NCBI GenBank assembly: GCA_031763025.1
Contig: JASSKH010000035.1
Span: 2,764,320-2,828,319, forward strand
DNA from: Macrocystis pyrifera
Taxonomy: Eukaryota; Sar; Phaeophyceae; Laminariales; Laminariaceae
Direction: 5' to 3'
Length of the DNA stretch: 64,000 nt
This document shows, in pieces, positions 1 to 12,400 of the stretch. How positions within the stretch are numbered: the first letter of the stretch is position 1; every line of letters begins with the position of its first letter. The position numbers were made by a program, and so were the translations under genes. The notes under the pieces are model-generated. The model did no database searches and had not been told where the DNA came from. It saw only the letters and a program-made list of their open reading frames with translations.

Positions 1-690
1 GATCGCGCGTGTTGCAATACCGCACATGTTGCACGGTACACGCGTGACGCGTACACGCAGAAACACTACAGATGTATGCGCCATAAAGACACACGGACAG
101 GCAGACCCGCAGACAAACGCGCACCAGGTACCTAATACACGCCTACAGCAGTAGACAAGCAAAAGACGCATACCTGGTAAGTCTACAGACCCATGGACGA
201 AAGTATTCGCATACACACCTACCTGGTACGGTAGACGCATATACATCCTGCACTTTTACTGCCCACTACCCACCGGTTGACGGAGGAGTTGCTCCGCAGC
301 TGGTCTCCCTCCAGGTAAGTGTTGTGGCTTGAGGCGATGTAATAGTGGGATAGAGGTTGGGTCATGTCCTAGCAACAGGAGCGGGAGGTGAGGACACAGA
401 AGGACAGATTGAGCACGAAATGGGCCAAAAACATACAACTACGCGAGGGTTCCGAAACAAAGGGAAAACATGAAACGCGCCCCAGCGAAGCTCGGGCGGA
501 TGCCGTGAGCGGGCGAGGGGCAGCGCTAGGGGAGGGAAAGGGCGGCAGAGCAACGGGCCCAAAAGGCCAAACGGAGCTGGCTTTCCGCTCAGCTAGCTCA
601 GCTAGCGCAGCTTGTTCATCGTGTGCGTGTGGAACAACGACTAAACGAACGCCATCCCTCGCTGAATCTAAAGGGCAGCAACACTACTAT
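1..690. other. Left-edge non-coding DNA, probably PLC intron
   Basis: This segment lies between the last PLC exon found and the expected catalytic exons off the window. It holds short TACCTGGTA / TACCAGGTA words near 125, 173 and 222. No coding similarity was recognised on either strand. Confidence 0.4.
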
Positions 691-699
691 GAATAGGAG

Positions 700-1370
700 T
701 CCGCTCGAAATGACGTCGCTATTGGCTCGGGTCGACCCGCGATAGCAAGACGGTAGTATAAATATTAGCACTGCGATGGTGACGGCTTCGCTGATTGGTT
801 CGGGTTGTGACCCGTACGACCAGGACAGCAACACAAATATCAGCAGCCAGCTCAAACCGGCTTCGCTGGTTGGTTCGGGTTGACCCGCATCACCAAGACA
901 GAAATATTGATATTGGCAGCCCGCCCTAGACGGCTTCGCTGACTTGTTCGCGTTGACCCGCGACGGTACGAATACAACCAATAGTACGAGCTCGCTCGAA
1001 ACGGCTTCACTGATTGGCCCTTAATACCAGGACAGCAGCCCGCTCGAACCGGCTTCACTGATTGGTTAAGATTGACCCACAATTGTATTTATATTATTAA
1101 CAGCAGCCCGCATGACATGGCTCCGTTGATTGGTTCGGGCTGACCCGTGGTACCAGGACAGCAATATAAACATTAACAGCCCGTTTGAAACGGCTTCGCT
1201 GACTAGTTGGGGTCGACCCGCAGCAGTATCAACACCGGTAGACAGCACGACACGGCATCGCTAGTCGATTCGGATCGACCCGCAACACCACAACAGCAAT
1301 ACAAACGTTACTAATAGCAGCCCGCTCGAAAGGGCTTCGCTGATTGGTTCCGGCTGACCCAGAATACCTG
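700..1370. repeat. Degenerate tandem repeat, unit about 60-80 bp, nine or so copies
   Basis: Each unit contains a variant of CGGCTTCGCTGATTGGTTCG, then GGTTGACCCGC and a CAGGACAGCA spacer. Copies begin near 782, 860, 928, 1000, 1049, 1121, 1189, 1254 and 1335. Spacing and sequence vary too much for a CRISPR. It lies in the presumed PLC intron. Confidence 0.8.
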
Positions 1371-1864
1371 GTACACCGTCGAATCCGCCTCCGCCCGCAT
1401 GGCCGAGTTCACGAGCACGCTCCCGATATAGTTGAAGAATGAGCGGTAACCCAAAACGCTGGGGTTTCCCAGCGGCGTTAGAGAGGCCACCAACTCCGCC
1501 ACCCCCTGCAAAAAAAAAGGTGCACGTATTGGACAGATCAGATATCAGTAGATTCCTATTTTGATCAACTAGGTATTTCCAGACAGACATATCACTCACT
1601 AGCATGACCTGTACGATCCACAAGTAGATCATGTGTGCCGGGTAGGAGCTGTATGACACACAGCTCTTGCCCAGAGGCTATGTTTAGGGTGGGATCTGTG
1701 TGACACGGCTCATGCACGACACATACACCAACACTCCGGAATACAAGATCTGCATGACCTGCTGCAGATGAACTTCAAGTAGATGAACGACAGTAGATGA
1801 ACTTGAAGAGTACATCGTAAGCCGGCCGATGTGTCAAACGTTCAACCCTTGTAACGCAAAAACT

Positions 1865-1952
1865 GCGATCCCGTTTCGAGGAACAAACCACCCCAATTCT
1901 ATTAATACAATAGCTTGTCCCCAAACGGGAGTGCGGTCCTAAAAGGATCAAG
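1865..1952. repeat. Fold-back MITE family P, copy 1
   Basis: A short element with a core of the type GAACAAACCACCCCAATTCT and TTGTCCCCAAACGGG, then GCGGTCCTAAAAGG. It matches five other copies in this window (14.4, 18.2, 32.9, 36.9 and 38.8 kb) and is imperfectly self-complementary. Confidence 0.6.
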
Positions 1953-2014
1953 ACGCGACATGCAAACAGCGAGAGAAACCTTGCTTGGAGTCACATCTTC
2001 TGCACGGGAGACTG

Positions 2015-2095
2015 CGGTTTGACCCCCTTGACTGACCGCCCCCTTCACTAAAACCAGAATAATAAGGCCAAAAAGGGTCTTGACGCGCCCAAAGA
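2015..2095. repeat. Dispersed short repeat family Q, copy 1
   Basis: Contains CCCCTTGACTGACCGCCCCC, then CACTAAAA and AATAAGGCCAA, ending in GGTCTTGACG. The same block occurs at 31372-31455 and, more diverged, at 38938-39008. Confidence 0.6.
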
Positions 2096-2614
2096 GGTCG
2101 GTCTCCTATTTGATGGCATCTTTGCTCGGGGTGACCTCGTCACGTTTTCACGCGAAAATGAATGCCAGGTATCATGTACGTATAATATACGTATATACGT
2201 AATCAACCCGACCAACTCGACCGACGCTCGCGCGTAGAGCAACGGGACTCTTGTTGCGGCACGAGAGCATGTGCGACTAGACACCAAGAGGAAGAAGGGC
2301 CAGGGAAAAAAAGATTCGCAGGGGAAAGGCGAGAGGAGGAGCAGGAAGAGGAAGAAAGGGAACAGAATGTGAGAAAAAAAGACGCCATCCGCCCCCGCCC
2401 CCCCCAAGCCTCTCTGATCGAAACACGAAACTCTCCCACTACACCAACACCTGGACCTTCAGAACGAAGCAATAAAACTACTATCTCCGCGACTGCGCAC
2501 GGACACAACGCGCGAAAGTGAGCATCCCTTCCTCTCCTCTCCACTCTCCTCCCTCCCTTCACCGACGCCGACCAACCACAAAATAAAAAAACAAAGACAA
2601 ACTCCAGCCCTCAC

Positions 2615-5600
2615 CTCGTCCGAAATAGACTCCCCCTGCACATCCCGCAAAAAAACCGCCGAACATCGAAAGCGACAGAGACTCCTGCCGGAGGCGGAGC
2701 TTCTCTGCCTCCGTGGGGGGGAAAGACGCGCGGCCTTCTCGGAGACACCGCGCCAAAAATCGGGAGGGGTCGTCCTCGTGGCTGGCCTGCAGTAGCGTCA
2801 GGAACAGCGCCTCAACCTGCTCGAGGGTCGCAAGATTTGGGTCGGAGGCCTTGGGTCAAGGCGGCCGGGGAAGTGTGGGTTCACGTCCCGTGTTTGATCT
2901 TGAGTTGCGTCGAAAATTCTACCTGATAATTTTTCGCAACAGTTTTGTTCCTTGCTGGGCAAAGAGTAAAATGGCGTGTGCCAAGGGGGGGGGGGGGGGG
3001 GGGGGTACTCATTATCGTGCATGGCCGCAGTCATATGACCATAGACCCTCGCATCCCTACGATGCCGGGACGGAGCATGTCGGGTTTTCACCGACAAGGC
3101 AGACATTGCTTGCACCAAGCGCGAAGCGCCGTGAGGTGTTGGGCGAGTCGCATGAAGGGTGAGCTGCATCCTACTAAGAACCGCGTGTGAGGCGGATTTT
3201 CTTGCATATGTATGACAGCATCAACGAATTGATTAAATTTCTGGTGTGGTCATTTCCAGAGACATCAACGGGGTTACTATGTAACTGCGTCGTGGGGGGG
3301 GGGGGGGGGGGAGTGCCCTCGCACTGCTGATGCATCCAGAACATGAGCAGCTGCCTGCCATTTATTGCCCCGGCAAGGCCGCGGCTGTGCGTACTACTGT
3401 ACGCGTCTCAACATGACGAGAGCGCCCGGCCCGAACTCGCCGAAACAACGTCTTACGCGAGAGCAGGATATGAATATCTGGAGCGGGGGGGGGGGGGGGG
3501 CGGGGTGGTCTTTTCGCCTCGTTATGGGGGGTCGTTTGCGGGACAACCGTACCACTTACCGTGTCGTTGATTTCGCCATTTGGTTCGGTTTGGTTTGGTA
3601 TGGTTTGCTTTGATTTGCTTTGGTTTAGTTTGATGTGCTTGGATTTGGTTCTATCCGATGCGGCAAGTCGAGCAGGCGCAAAAGTGGGGGAGAACATTGT
3701 GAGCGATCTGCGAGTATCGATCGGAATCGAGATGGAGAGTTGGACAAAAAAAAAGGCGGCAGGTCACCTCCGGACGCTCCCCCAGCGCCCTCATGAGGAA
3801 AACGAACTCGTTGAACTGCAGCACGCCATCGCCGTTCAAGTCCACCTCTCGCAGCTTGTGCTTGATGTATGAACTGCTCGCCGTAATGTTGAGCTATGGC
3901 AACGGAACACCAGGCACATCGGGGGGCAACAACAGAATCGGCAGCGCAAGATCAAGTCGAAGAGGCAATGGGGTAGGTGAGTCAACAACGGGTGAGCGTA
4001 GCGGGAGCATGGTGCCGGAATCTGCTGTGAGCGGCAAGGCTTGTGCCAGGAAACGCTCGCGCGAGATTAGGTGCGTCCTCCGGAGGCCGCAGAAAAGAGA
4101 TAGCTGTGCGGGTAATGTACTGTGCTTTGCTGTACCGCGTGCTAACCGGGGTGAACCGCTCCAGTGCACAGTGCTGTACTGTACTGCACCAGCAAATATG
4201 CATTGAACTACTCCACTGCAGTACCAGGTATTGCACAGCACTGGGCTGCACCGTATACGGTACTGCAGTGTGATCGTACTGTCCAGAAACGCACTGCACT
4301 TATATCCTCTCCTGCCCCCCCCCTCCGTTTCTTTCCCTCTGTAGATACGCCTGTCTCTTTTGTATCTTATGCCCGCCTCTTCATCTCATATGCCTGTCTC
4401 TATCCCCCTGCCCTTCTCCGTGTTTTTGTGGAACTTCCTCTTTCTCTCGCAACTTTCTACGGCCTTGGCAGCACCGTGTCGAGCCGTAGTGCTAGCTAGT
4501 CGCCGCATACGCCCAACAACACGGCGCTTCAAGCGTGCTTCTGGCGACAAACTCTGCGATGGAGGCGACGGCGTTGCCCTTCCTACCCAGCAAGAAGCCC
4601 CCTTTCGACGTGTCCTACGCTCGTTACGCTCCGCGCTTTCCGTTATCCGTTTCCGCCCGTTGCAAATCGATCGCCCAGCCCAGCCTAGCTTAGTTTAGCC
4701 AAGCTCAACACAGCCTAGCCCAGACCAGTCGGCCCAGCCAAGCCAAGCCTGCCCGATCCCAGCCTTGTCCAGCCCGATCCACTCTAGCTCAGCATAGCCT
4801 GGCCCAACCTAGCCCAGACCAGTCCAGTACAGTCCAGTCCAGCGAAAGCTAACCCAACCCTAACCCGGCCCGCTCTAGCCCAGCATAGCCCAGCCCAGCC
4901 CAGCCCAGCCCAGCCCAGCCCAGCCCAGCCCAGCCCAGACTACAGCCCAGTCAAGCCAAGCCCAGTTTGGCCCAGCCAAGCAGAGCCCAACCCAGCCACA
5001 CCAAAGCCCAGTCCAGACCAGTCTAGTCCACCCAAGCATGGCCCAGCCAAGTCAAGTCACGTCCAGCTAAACCGAGCCTACCCCGGCCGAGCCCAGCCCA
5101 GCCCAGCCCAGCCCAGCTCAGCTCAGTCAAGCCTAGTCAAGCTCAGTCCAGCCCAGCCCAGCCTAGCCCAGTCAAGCCAAGCCCAGCCAATACAAGCTCG
5201 GCCTGGTCCAGCCAAACCGAGCCCAGTCGAGTCAAGCCCAGCCAAGCAGAGCCCAACCCAGCCACACCAAAGCCCAGTCCAGACCAGTCTAGTCCAGCCA
5301 AGCATAGCCCAGCCAAGTCAAGTCACGTCCAGCTAAACCGAGCCTACCCCGGGCCAGCCCAGCCCAGCCCAGCTCAGTCAAGCCTAGTCAAGCTCAGTCC
5401 AGCCCAGCTCAGCCTAGCCCAGTCAAGCCAAGCCCAGCCAAGACAAGCCCGGCCTGGTCCAGCCAAACCGAGCCCAGTCGAGTCAAGCCCAGCCAAGCAA
5501 AGCCCAACCCAGCCACACCAAGCCCAGTCCAGACCAGTCTATTTCAGCCCAGCAAAGCCCATAGCCAAGTCAAGTCACGTCCGGCTAAGCCGAGCCTATT

Positions 5601-8556
5601 CCGGCCGAGCTCAGCTCAGCCTAGCCCAGCCCAGTTAAGCCTGGTCAAGCCCAGCCCAGCCCAGCCTAACCCAGCCAAGCCAAGCCCAGCCAAGCCAAGC
5701 CCAGCCAAGCCGAGCCCAGTCGAGTCAAGCCCAGCAGAGCAGAGCCCAACCCGGCAGCTCAGCCTAGCCCAGCCCAGTTAAGCCTGGTCAAGCCCAGCCC
5801 AGCCCAGCCTAACCCAGCCAATCCAAGCCCAGCCAAGCCAAGCCCAGCCAAGCCGAGCCCAGTCGAGTCAAGCCCAGCAGAGCAGAGCCCAACCCGACCA
5901 AAACCAAGCCCAGTCCATACCAGTCTAGTCCAGCCCAGCATAGCCCAGCCAAGTCAAGTCACGTCCAGTTAAGCCGAGCCTACCCCGGCCGAGCCCCCCA
6001 AGCCCAGCCCAGCCCGGTCCAGTTAAGTCCAGCCAAACCATGACAAGCAAAGCCATGCAAACGGTTTGGCGAAATAAATTCCACGTTTCCGTTACATACA
6101 CCCTACCGGTATGGCCATATCTTATGGCTACACCCTAATGACACACGTACCTACTGACACCAACCTGGTAAACAGTGCTGGGATAACCCACATGTACACC
6201 CTACTGTAACAATCAAGAGCACACCTTACTCCCACGCCCTACGTGATACACCCAGCTGGTACGCACACACCCGAAGCCGAACGGACCAGTGGACGGTCCG
6301 CTCGCGCCGCTTGCACCACCCCGGCGATATTCACCTTCTGCACGAGAACGACCACCTCCTTCCTGTCCAGCGTTTCGGACCCATCCTTGTCCGCCTTGCG
6401 CCACTGCCGTCGAAAGTTTTTCAACTCCTCGTCCTCCACCTGCCCATCGTTTCGCGGGTCGAAAACGCCAACAGGGTATAAAAAACCCGGTGGGGGCATG
6501 ACTAAGATTTTAGAAAAGTGCGTAGCGGTGTGGGGGGGGGGGGGATTATATGCTCAACCTCATTCTTCGCACCCGTTGAACGGGCAAAAATACAGGCCAT
6601 AAAGCTACCTCGTCCTCTCACTCGCTCTTTCTCCGTAGTAATTCAACTCTACTGCCAAAAAAACCAACCCTAATTCCAAGTCAAAACAGTTTGTTTTCCA
6701 AGTAAAAAAAAAAGGTTGTAGTGTTCCCAAGATGCAGCTGCAGACTAGTTCGTCTCCCCGAATTTAAATAAATACCTCTTCAATAATGTTTAAACCATCG
6801 CTCATGTTTCAGTAAGAAATACGGAAATACTTGCCGCGCCTTCATGGACCGTCTAGAGTGATACATACGAGGGCCCCGGTCTCCAGTTTGTATTCGAAAA
6901 AATTGAAATCCCATCACCTTCCATGGAGCGACGTCCGCCGCTTGTTTCCAGCAGCCGCCCTCGCCGCAGAAGGAATGCCTACTTGTACGAATAATACATT
7001 TACTAATAGACGTCTCTTTTACTGTCCACCTTCCAGCCCAATCCGTGACAGGCTTCACCCTCGAGACCCCCTCCCGTATAAAGGAGATAGCGTTACAGCG
7101 TTTGATTCAGCTACCGTGCGTGACGGAGTGTGACAGAAGGAGTGGGGTGTCTACTTTCTCACCGTCTTTTCGTCCTGGCACTGCACCACCAGCCGGTTCA
7201 GCAGCCCCACCAGGGTCTTGGCCTGCTGCTCGTTTTCGGCGACAAGGTCGAGGCTCGACAGCTGGTCGTCTGACCAACCCGGACAAGCGTGGCGCGGCAG
7301 CAGCGAGGGGGGGGGGGCGCGTTGACTCGACCAACCAAGTGTGCAACCCGAGGTGAAACCAAAGGCAGGTACAACCAAAGGTATAACCAGATGCACAACC
7401 AGAGGTAAAACCAGAGGTACAACCAAAGGTACAACCAAAGGTATACCCAAATGTACAACCACAGGTACAACCAAAGGTACAACCGAAGGTACAATTGAAG
7501 GTACAACCAAAGGTACAAATGAAGGTACAACCAAAGGTACAACTAAAGGTGCCAGAAACGGCCGGGTAGGACTACTGCGCGTAGTGCGCCAACAGAAAAG
7601 GGAGGGAGGGCGTAACCACAGCGGGAAGACATAAGGGAGGGAGTGCAAAGCTACTGGATCGATAGAAAACGAAGGGAAGGAGGAAGGGATGGCGGGCGGG
7701 AAGTACTTGCCGGTCGCCGTTCTTCGCTGCGCTGCCAGTGTAGTGGTACTGAGTTAGTCCTGCCTCAAGCCAAAGCTGATTCATCCCGCCTCTACCACCC
7801 ACGTAGCACGCAAGTACAGACATAGCAACACAAAACGAGACAGCTACAACAGTAACCACTAGCCGAGCATATACCAGGTACCAGTGTACGTTAACGACAG
7901 CAGGAAGTACAAGAGAACCGAACCCATACCACGGTAGCACGGACCTCCCCGCCGAACCCGCCTCCCACACCTCCCGAGCGGAACGAAACGAAGACAAGAG
8001 GCCCAAACCGCTCGCCCTGACGGCTGCGAGCACACACAGCCCCACCCCAGCCCACCCAGACCCTTCACCGTCTGTGTTCACGGCGGACTCACCGTAGATG
8101 AGGCTGAGGGAGTGGCCGTTCACGTTTCGGTGCTTGTCGGAAAAGCGGCTAAATTTTCTCGTGCGCTGACCGGTCTGCACGCGGTCAACTCTCGACAAGT
8201 CGATCTGGGTCCTAGCCTGCGGTTTCCACGCGGAGTCCCTGCGGAACAAGATCAACAGAGCCATCGACGACGTATATACATCCGACAATCATTACCAGTA
8301 CACGCATATACATCCCGTTAGGAACGGGCATGGTTATCATACCTAAGTCGTTTTTGATCGCCACTTGGAATTTCGCATTTGTTTATACGCATCCAAACGT
8401 CCGCTACAAGGTGTGTGTGGTAAAATTACGTTCATTCGTGGGCTGCTACTGACACAGTCCGCATGCGACGCAGGTGCTTCCTGTTCTTTTCGCCACTAAT
8501 AGTAGTGATATTACTACAGTAGTGGTAACAGTAGTGTGCAGCTTTCGCTACTACTA

Positions 8557-8591
<35 letters not shown>

Positions 8592-9420
8592 TAAAATACC
8601 ACTACTACTACTACTACTACTGCTACTACTACTACTATTGTTTGTTTACAGCAAAGTAGGGATTACGGCGGCGGTGGCAGCAACAGCAGTAGTGGCAACA
8701 GCTCCACATAGTCACATGTCGATTTCTTGCTTCGCGTCCAGCGGAATGCTGTGGTCTCTACTTAGTCTGGCGATTCGTGGTGGTGGCGATAGTAGTGGTG
8801 GCAGCAGTGGTGGTGCGATAGCCTGGAGGGATGCGTGTACAGCAGTAGCAAGTAATATCCCGTCACGTGTCGTTCGTACATCCGTACTAATCGTTGATGC
8901 CCGCCCATCCCACATCCAGTGCACGGTAGACGCGAGACGAAGAGCAAGCGTCGCAAGAAAGGCACGTCGCTCGATTGTTCGATCGCTCTTAATAGAGTGC
9001 ATCTATCCCACAGCTTGGGCCCAATCCGAGCACCACAACGCTCGTACCACAATGGTACCCAGCAACTTGCTCAATCCATTACACCAGACATCAAAACTGG
9101 AAAATCGAACGGGCGACCCAGGCACCACAAAAACCAAGACAAAACGATGCCGCCCAAACGATACAATTACAAAACCGCACACCGTTATCGCAGTTGGTAA
9201 CAGGAAACAAGTATCAGGTACGTACCAGGTATGAGCTTAGCACAGGAGTCCATCGCTGTGGGGCAGCCTTGAGCTTACTATTCTTGTGCTACTGTACATA
9301 CTACGAGTACGACACTGGAGTATGCTGTTTTCTTAGAAGTGCAGCGAACCAAATAGGTCGCCCCGATGGTCTCGTGGTTAGGACCGGTTCTGACGAAGGG
9401 AAAAAAAAAAAAAAAAAACG

Positions 9421-9455
<35 letters not shown>

Positions 9456-12400
9456 GAACAGACTTTCACTTTTTCGTGAAAAACAGCAGTTTGAGTCCTG
9501 TGATATCGAGAAAACAAACGTAAAAAAAAAAACAGGAAGCCGAGTCGAATTTTACGCGGTGCAATTTTTCGGGATGACTAAATCGCCAAAGGAGGTGATT
9601 GATTCCCGGCGACAGCGCTCAACGAAGAGGATGAATAGACACAACTCGCACGCACGAAGCACCCCTCACAGCAGCCCGTTCTCGTGGTCCAACCCACTCC
9701 CTACGGAGTGCTCTAGAAGCTGCGCCTGGGCCATCGCTGTTCGATGGCAGACATGTGAATGTTGAGTAGCTCTCCTGTCGAAAAATATACCGCCACAGCC
9801 ACTTCCTGAACTCCAGGTTTCTCGCGCGGGAATTCCTTGGTCGTACCCTATACATACATGCTCGCGCCGTTAGCAAACAAGCCGCGTGCACCCACATGCA
9901 ATACCACCTAGGCCAGCCTGCGCCTGCCAACCGGACGTACAAAATTAATCGGAACTCCATCCCAACGCTCCCAGCTGCTCCTCCTATATTCCCCTTCGCC
10001 CTTGCGTAACCCATATTTCGTTCATTTCACACCCATAGCGTAAAAATCAAGTGCTCTGGGACTTTGTAAAAAAAAATGACAACTGAAAACGGAGGTATCC
10101 GGATCGCTACTTCTCGTATTAATATATTGAACTCATCCACTAAAGCTCACTTTCTCTTTTAGTTCTGCTCTTCGTTTTTATTTCGTTTCTTTATATACTC
10201 GATTTTTTTCCCTCGTTAGTAGTCACCCTTGCCCTCGCACCTACTATTACGGGGACCATAGTAAATAGGACCAAATATTGATAGTAAAAATAGGTGAATA
10301 TATAGGTTTTTGTGTGTACCGTAGGTCCTATTTACTAAATTTTTTTTTTTTTTTTTTTTTTTTTCATCACTTTTACTTTCCAGCCCACTCGTAGGAGGTT
10401 TTACCCTCGACGATCTTCTGGACAAGCCGTGGTCACAGGTGTCGTCCCTTCTCCCCCCCGGTACGTGCCTTTATTTTTTGTCGCGCATAGGGTTCAGCAT
10501 TCCCACTGCTCGTCGATTTTCATCGAATGTAGCCAACTCACGCTTTCGCGCTTTCCGCTTATCAATTTTTTATGCAAGAAAAAAGTCCCTATGAGCATGC
10601 ACTCGGTGAGACTTGAACCCACGAAATTGATCTTGACAGGCACGCGGACCACCCACAAGCCACCGGGGACGCCGATGCTACTATGGTCCCCCGTAATATG
10701 AACAAGATCGGCAGGTGACTTTAAATCTTACCGTGCTGAGATTTTCACCTTAATTGCAAAAAAAAAAAAAAAACAGTTGCCGAGAGCGCATAGCGTTGGT
10801 AGGGGCAATTAGACGCAAGTCGACGAGGGAACGAAGGGCAGAAAGTGTTCTTTCTCGCGACAAAAATGCCTGCCAAGGCAAGAACCCTAGTGGGGAGTGG
10901 GGGGGGTAAAGCCTGCTGCTGTGTGACCCCGGATCTGAGTTAAGACTATCGATATTACGGAGGACCATAGATAATAGGACCTACGGTACACACAAAACCT
11001 ATGTATTTGCCTCTTTTTACTAAAAATATTTGGTCCTATTTACTATTGTCCTCCGTAATACCAGTAGGAAGGAGAGAAAATAAGGGCAAACACAACAAAT
11101 GGGATGGAAACAAAAAGGAATAAAATGGCCTCGAATGCCTGTTTCGTGTGCCCTTGCGGAACGCCACCCAAATCGCGCTTTTCCGGAATGTTGTAGGTAT
11201 CAATACAGCAGCAGCGCAGCAGCAGTTTTTACATCGTACACGAGTTGCGATACCATTTTTACAAGACACGGCGGTATGCTACTGCTGCTGCAGATAGATC
11301 TCCAGCTATATCGGAGTCCTGTGGAGATGTCAAATTGATTTCGGCCCCGTGATATTTTGTGGAACAATGGCATGTCACGGGAATGTTCTTCGGAATAGCA
11401 GCGCACGCCCGGCGCTGGGTGAAACGCAACACCAACCTCGACTCTGAACTCTGAACGACGCCACATCGATCGCAAGAACGGAACAAACTTGGTACCAGCA
11501 ATATACTACCTGGTACTGCTGTAGGTGCTGGTACGTATATGGATTGAAGAATCGGCACGGACACTGGTTGTGCTGGATGTCGACGGGTAGAAAGAACGGT
11601 TTAATGTGAAGAAAACAACAACATATGACAGCAGTCATGAAAGATATGAAGTACTTTAATGTGAAGAAAACAACAACATATGACAGCAGTCATGAAAGAT
11701 ATGAAGTACTTTAATAGAAAGAAAGAAATACCACTCCACTGCTGTAAGACCACTACCTCAACCTCTTCGGAATTCAGAGGGGGGAAAAAACAAAGCAACG
11801 ACGAAAATTGGCCACTGCTTGCCCGGGAATAACGAATTTGGTATCCAAGCAAACTACAACGCAATGAGTGGTACAGTACGGGCGCAGCATCCCTCCTATC
11901 GTACTGCTGCCCGCGCACGCTACTTGTAGACGGCTGCTATCACCAAATTCGTTTATTTTTAATGCCATTATTATCTCTGGGTCCCGCCCGTAGAAGCGGA
12001 CAAAAAAATCTCCGATACAACTGGATACAAGCGTACTATTAATACTGAATGTACCAGAAAGGTTGAACCATATAAAAGCAGCATACGACTTGTGCCGGTA
12101 CTGTTAATACTCAGGTGCATATTATACCAGAGTAGTATCAATATGTGCATATTATACCAGATACCAGTGAGTACCAGGTACTCGTACTGCTGTGGTACGA
12201 AATACATGGATGCAGGTCACAGCAGGAAGCTAACAACGGGCACCTACACCTACAGCAGCAGTAGTAATAGTAATATTAACAGTCGCGCCTACCGCTACAG
12301 AAGCGACACTCACGTCAAAACATGTATATAATACATACAAGGTTCCCCTCCGGGACGTGTCTACTAGGGGAATGGCGCAAGAACGCCTCGAAAACGATAC

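Noticed and set aside
700-1370. CRISPR-like array
   Set aside because: Repeats are degenerate, spacing is uneven, the spacers are also similar to each other, and the context is eukaryotic with introns.
5123-5941. Gly/Leu-rich frames of 60 codons on the minus strand
   Set aside because: They are translations of the CCCAGCC minisatellite in a PLC intron.
7198-7542. Membrane-protein-like LWLYLWLY frame
   Set aside because: It is a translation of the 12-bp minisatellite at 7355-7555.
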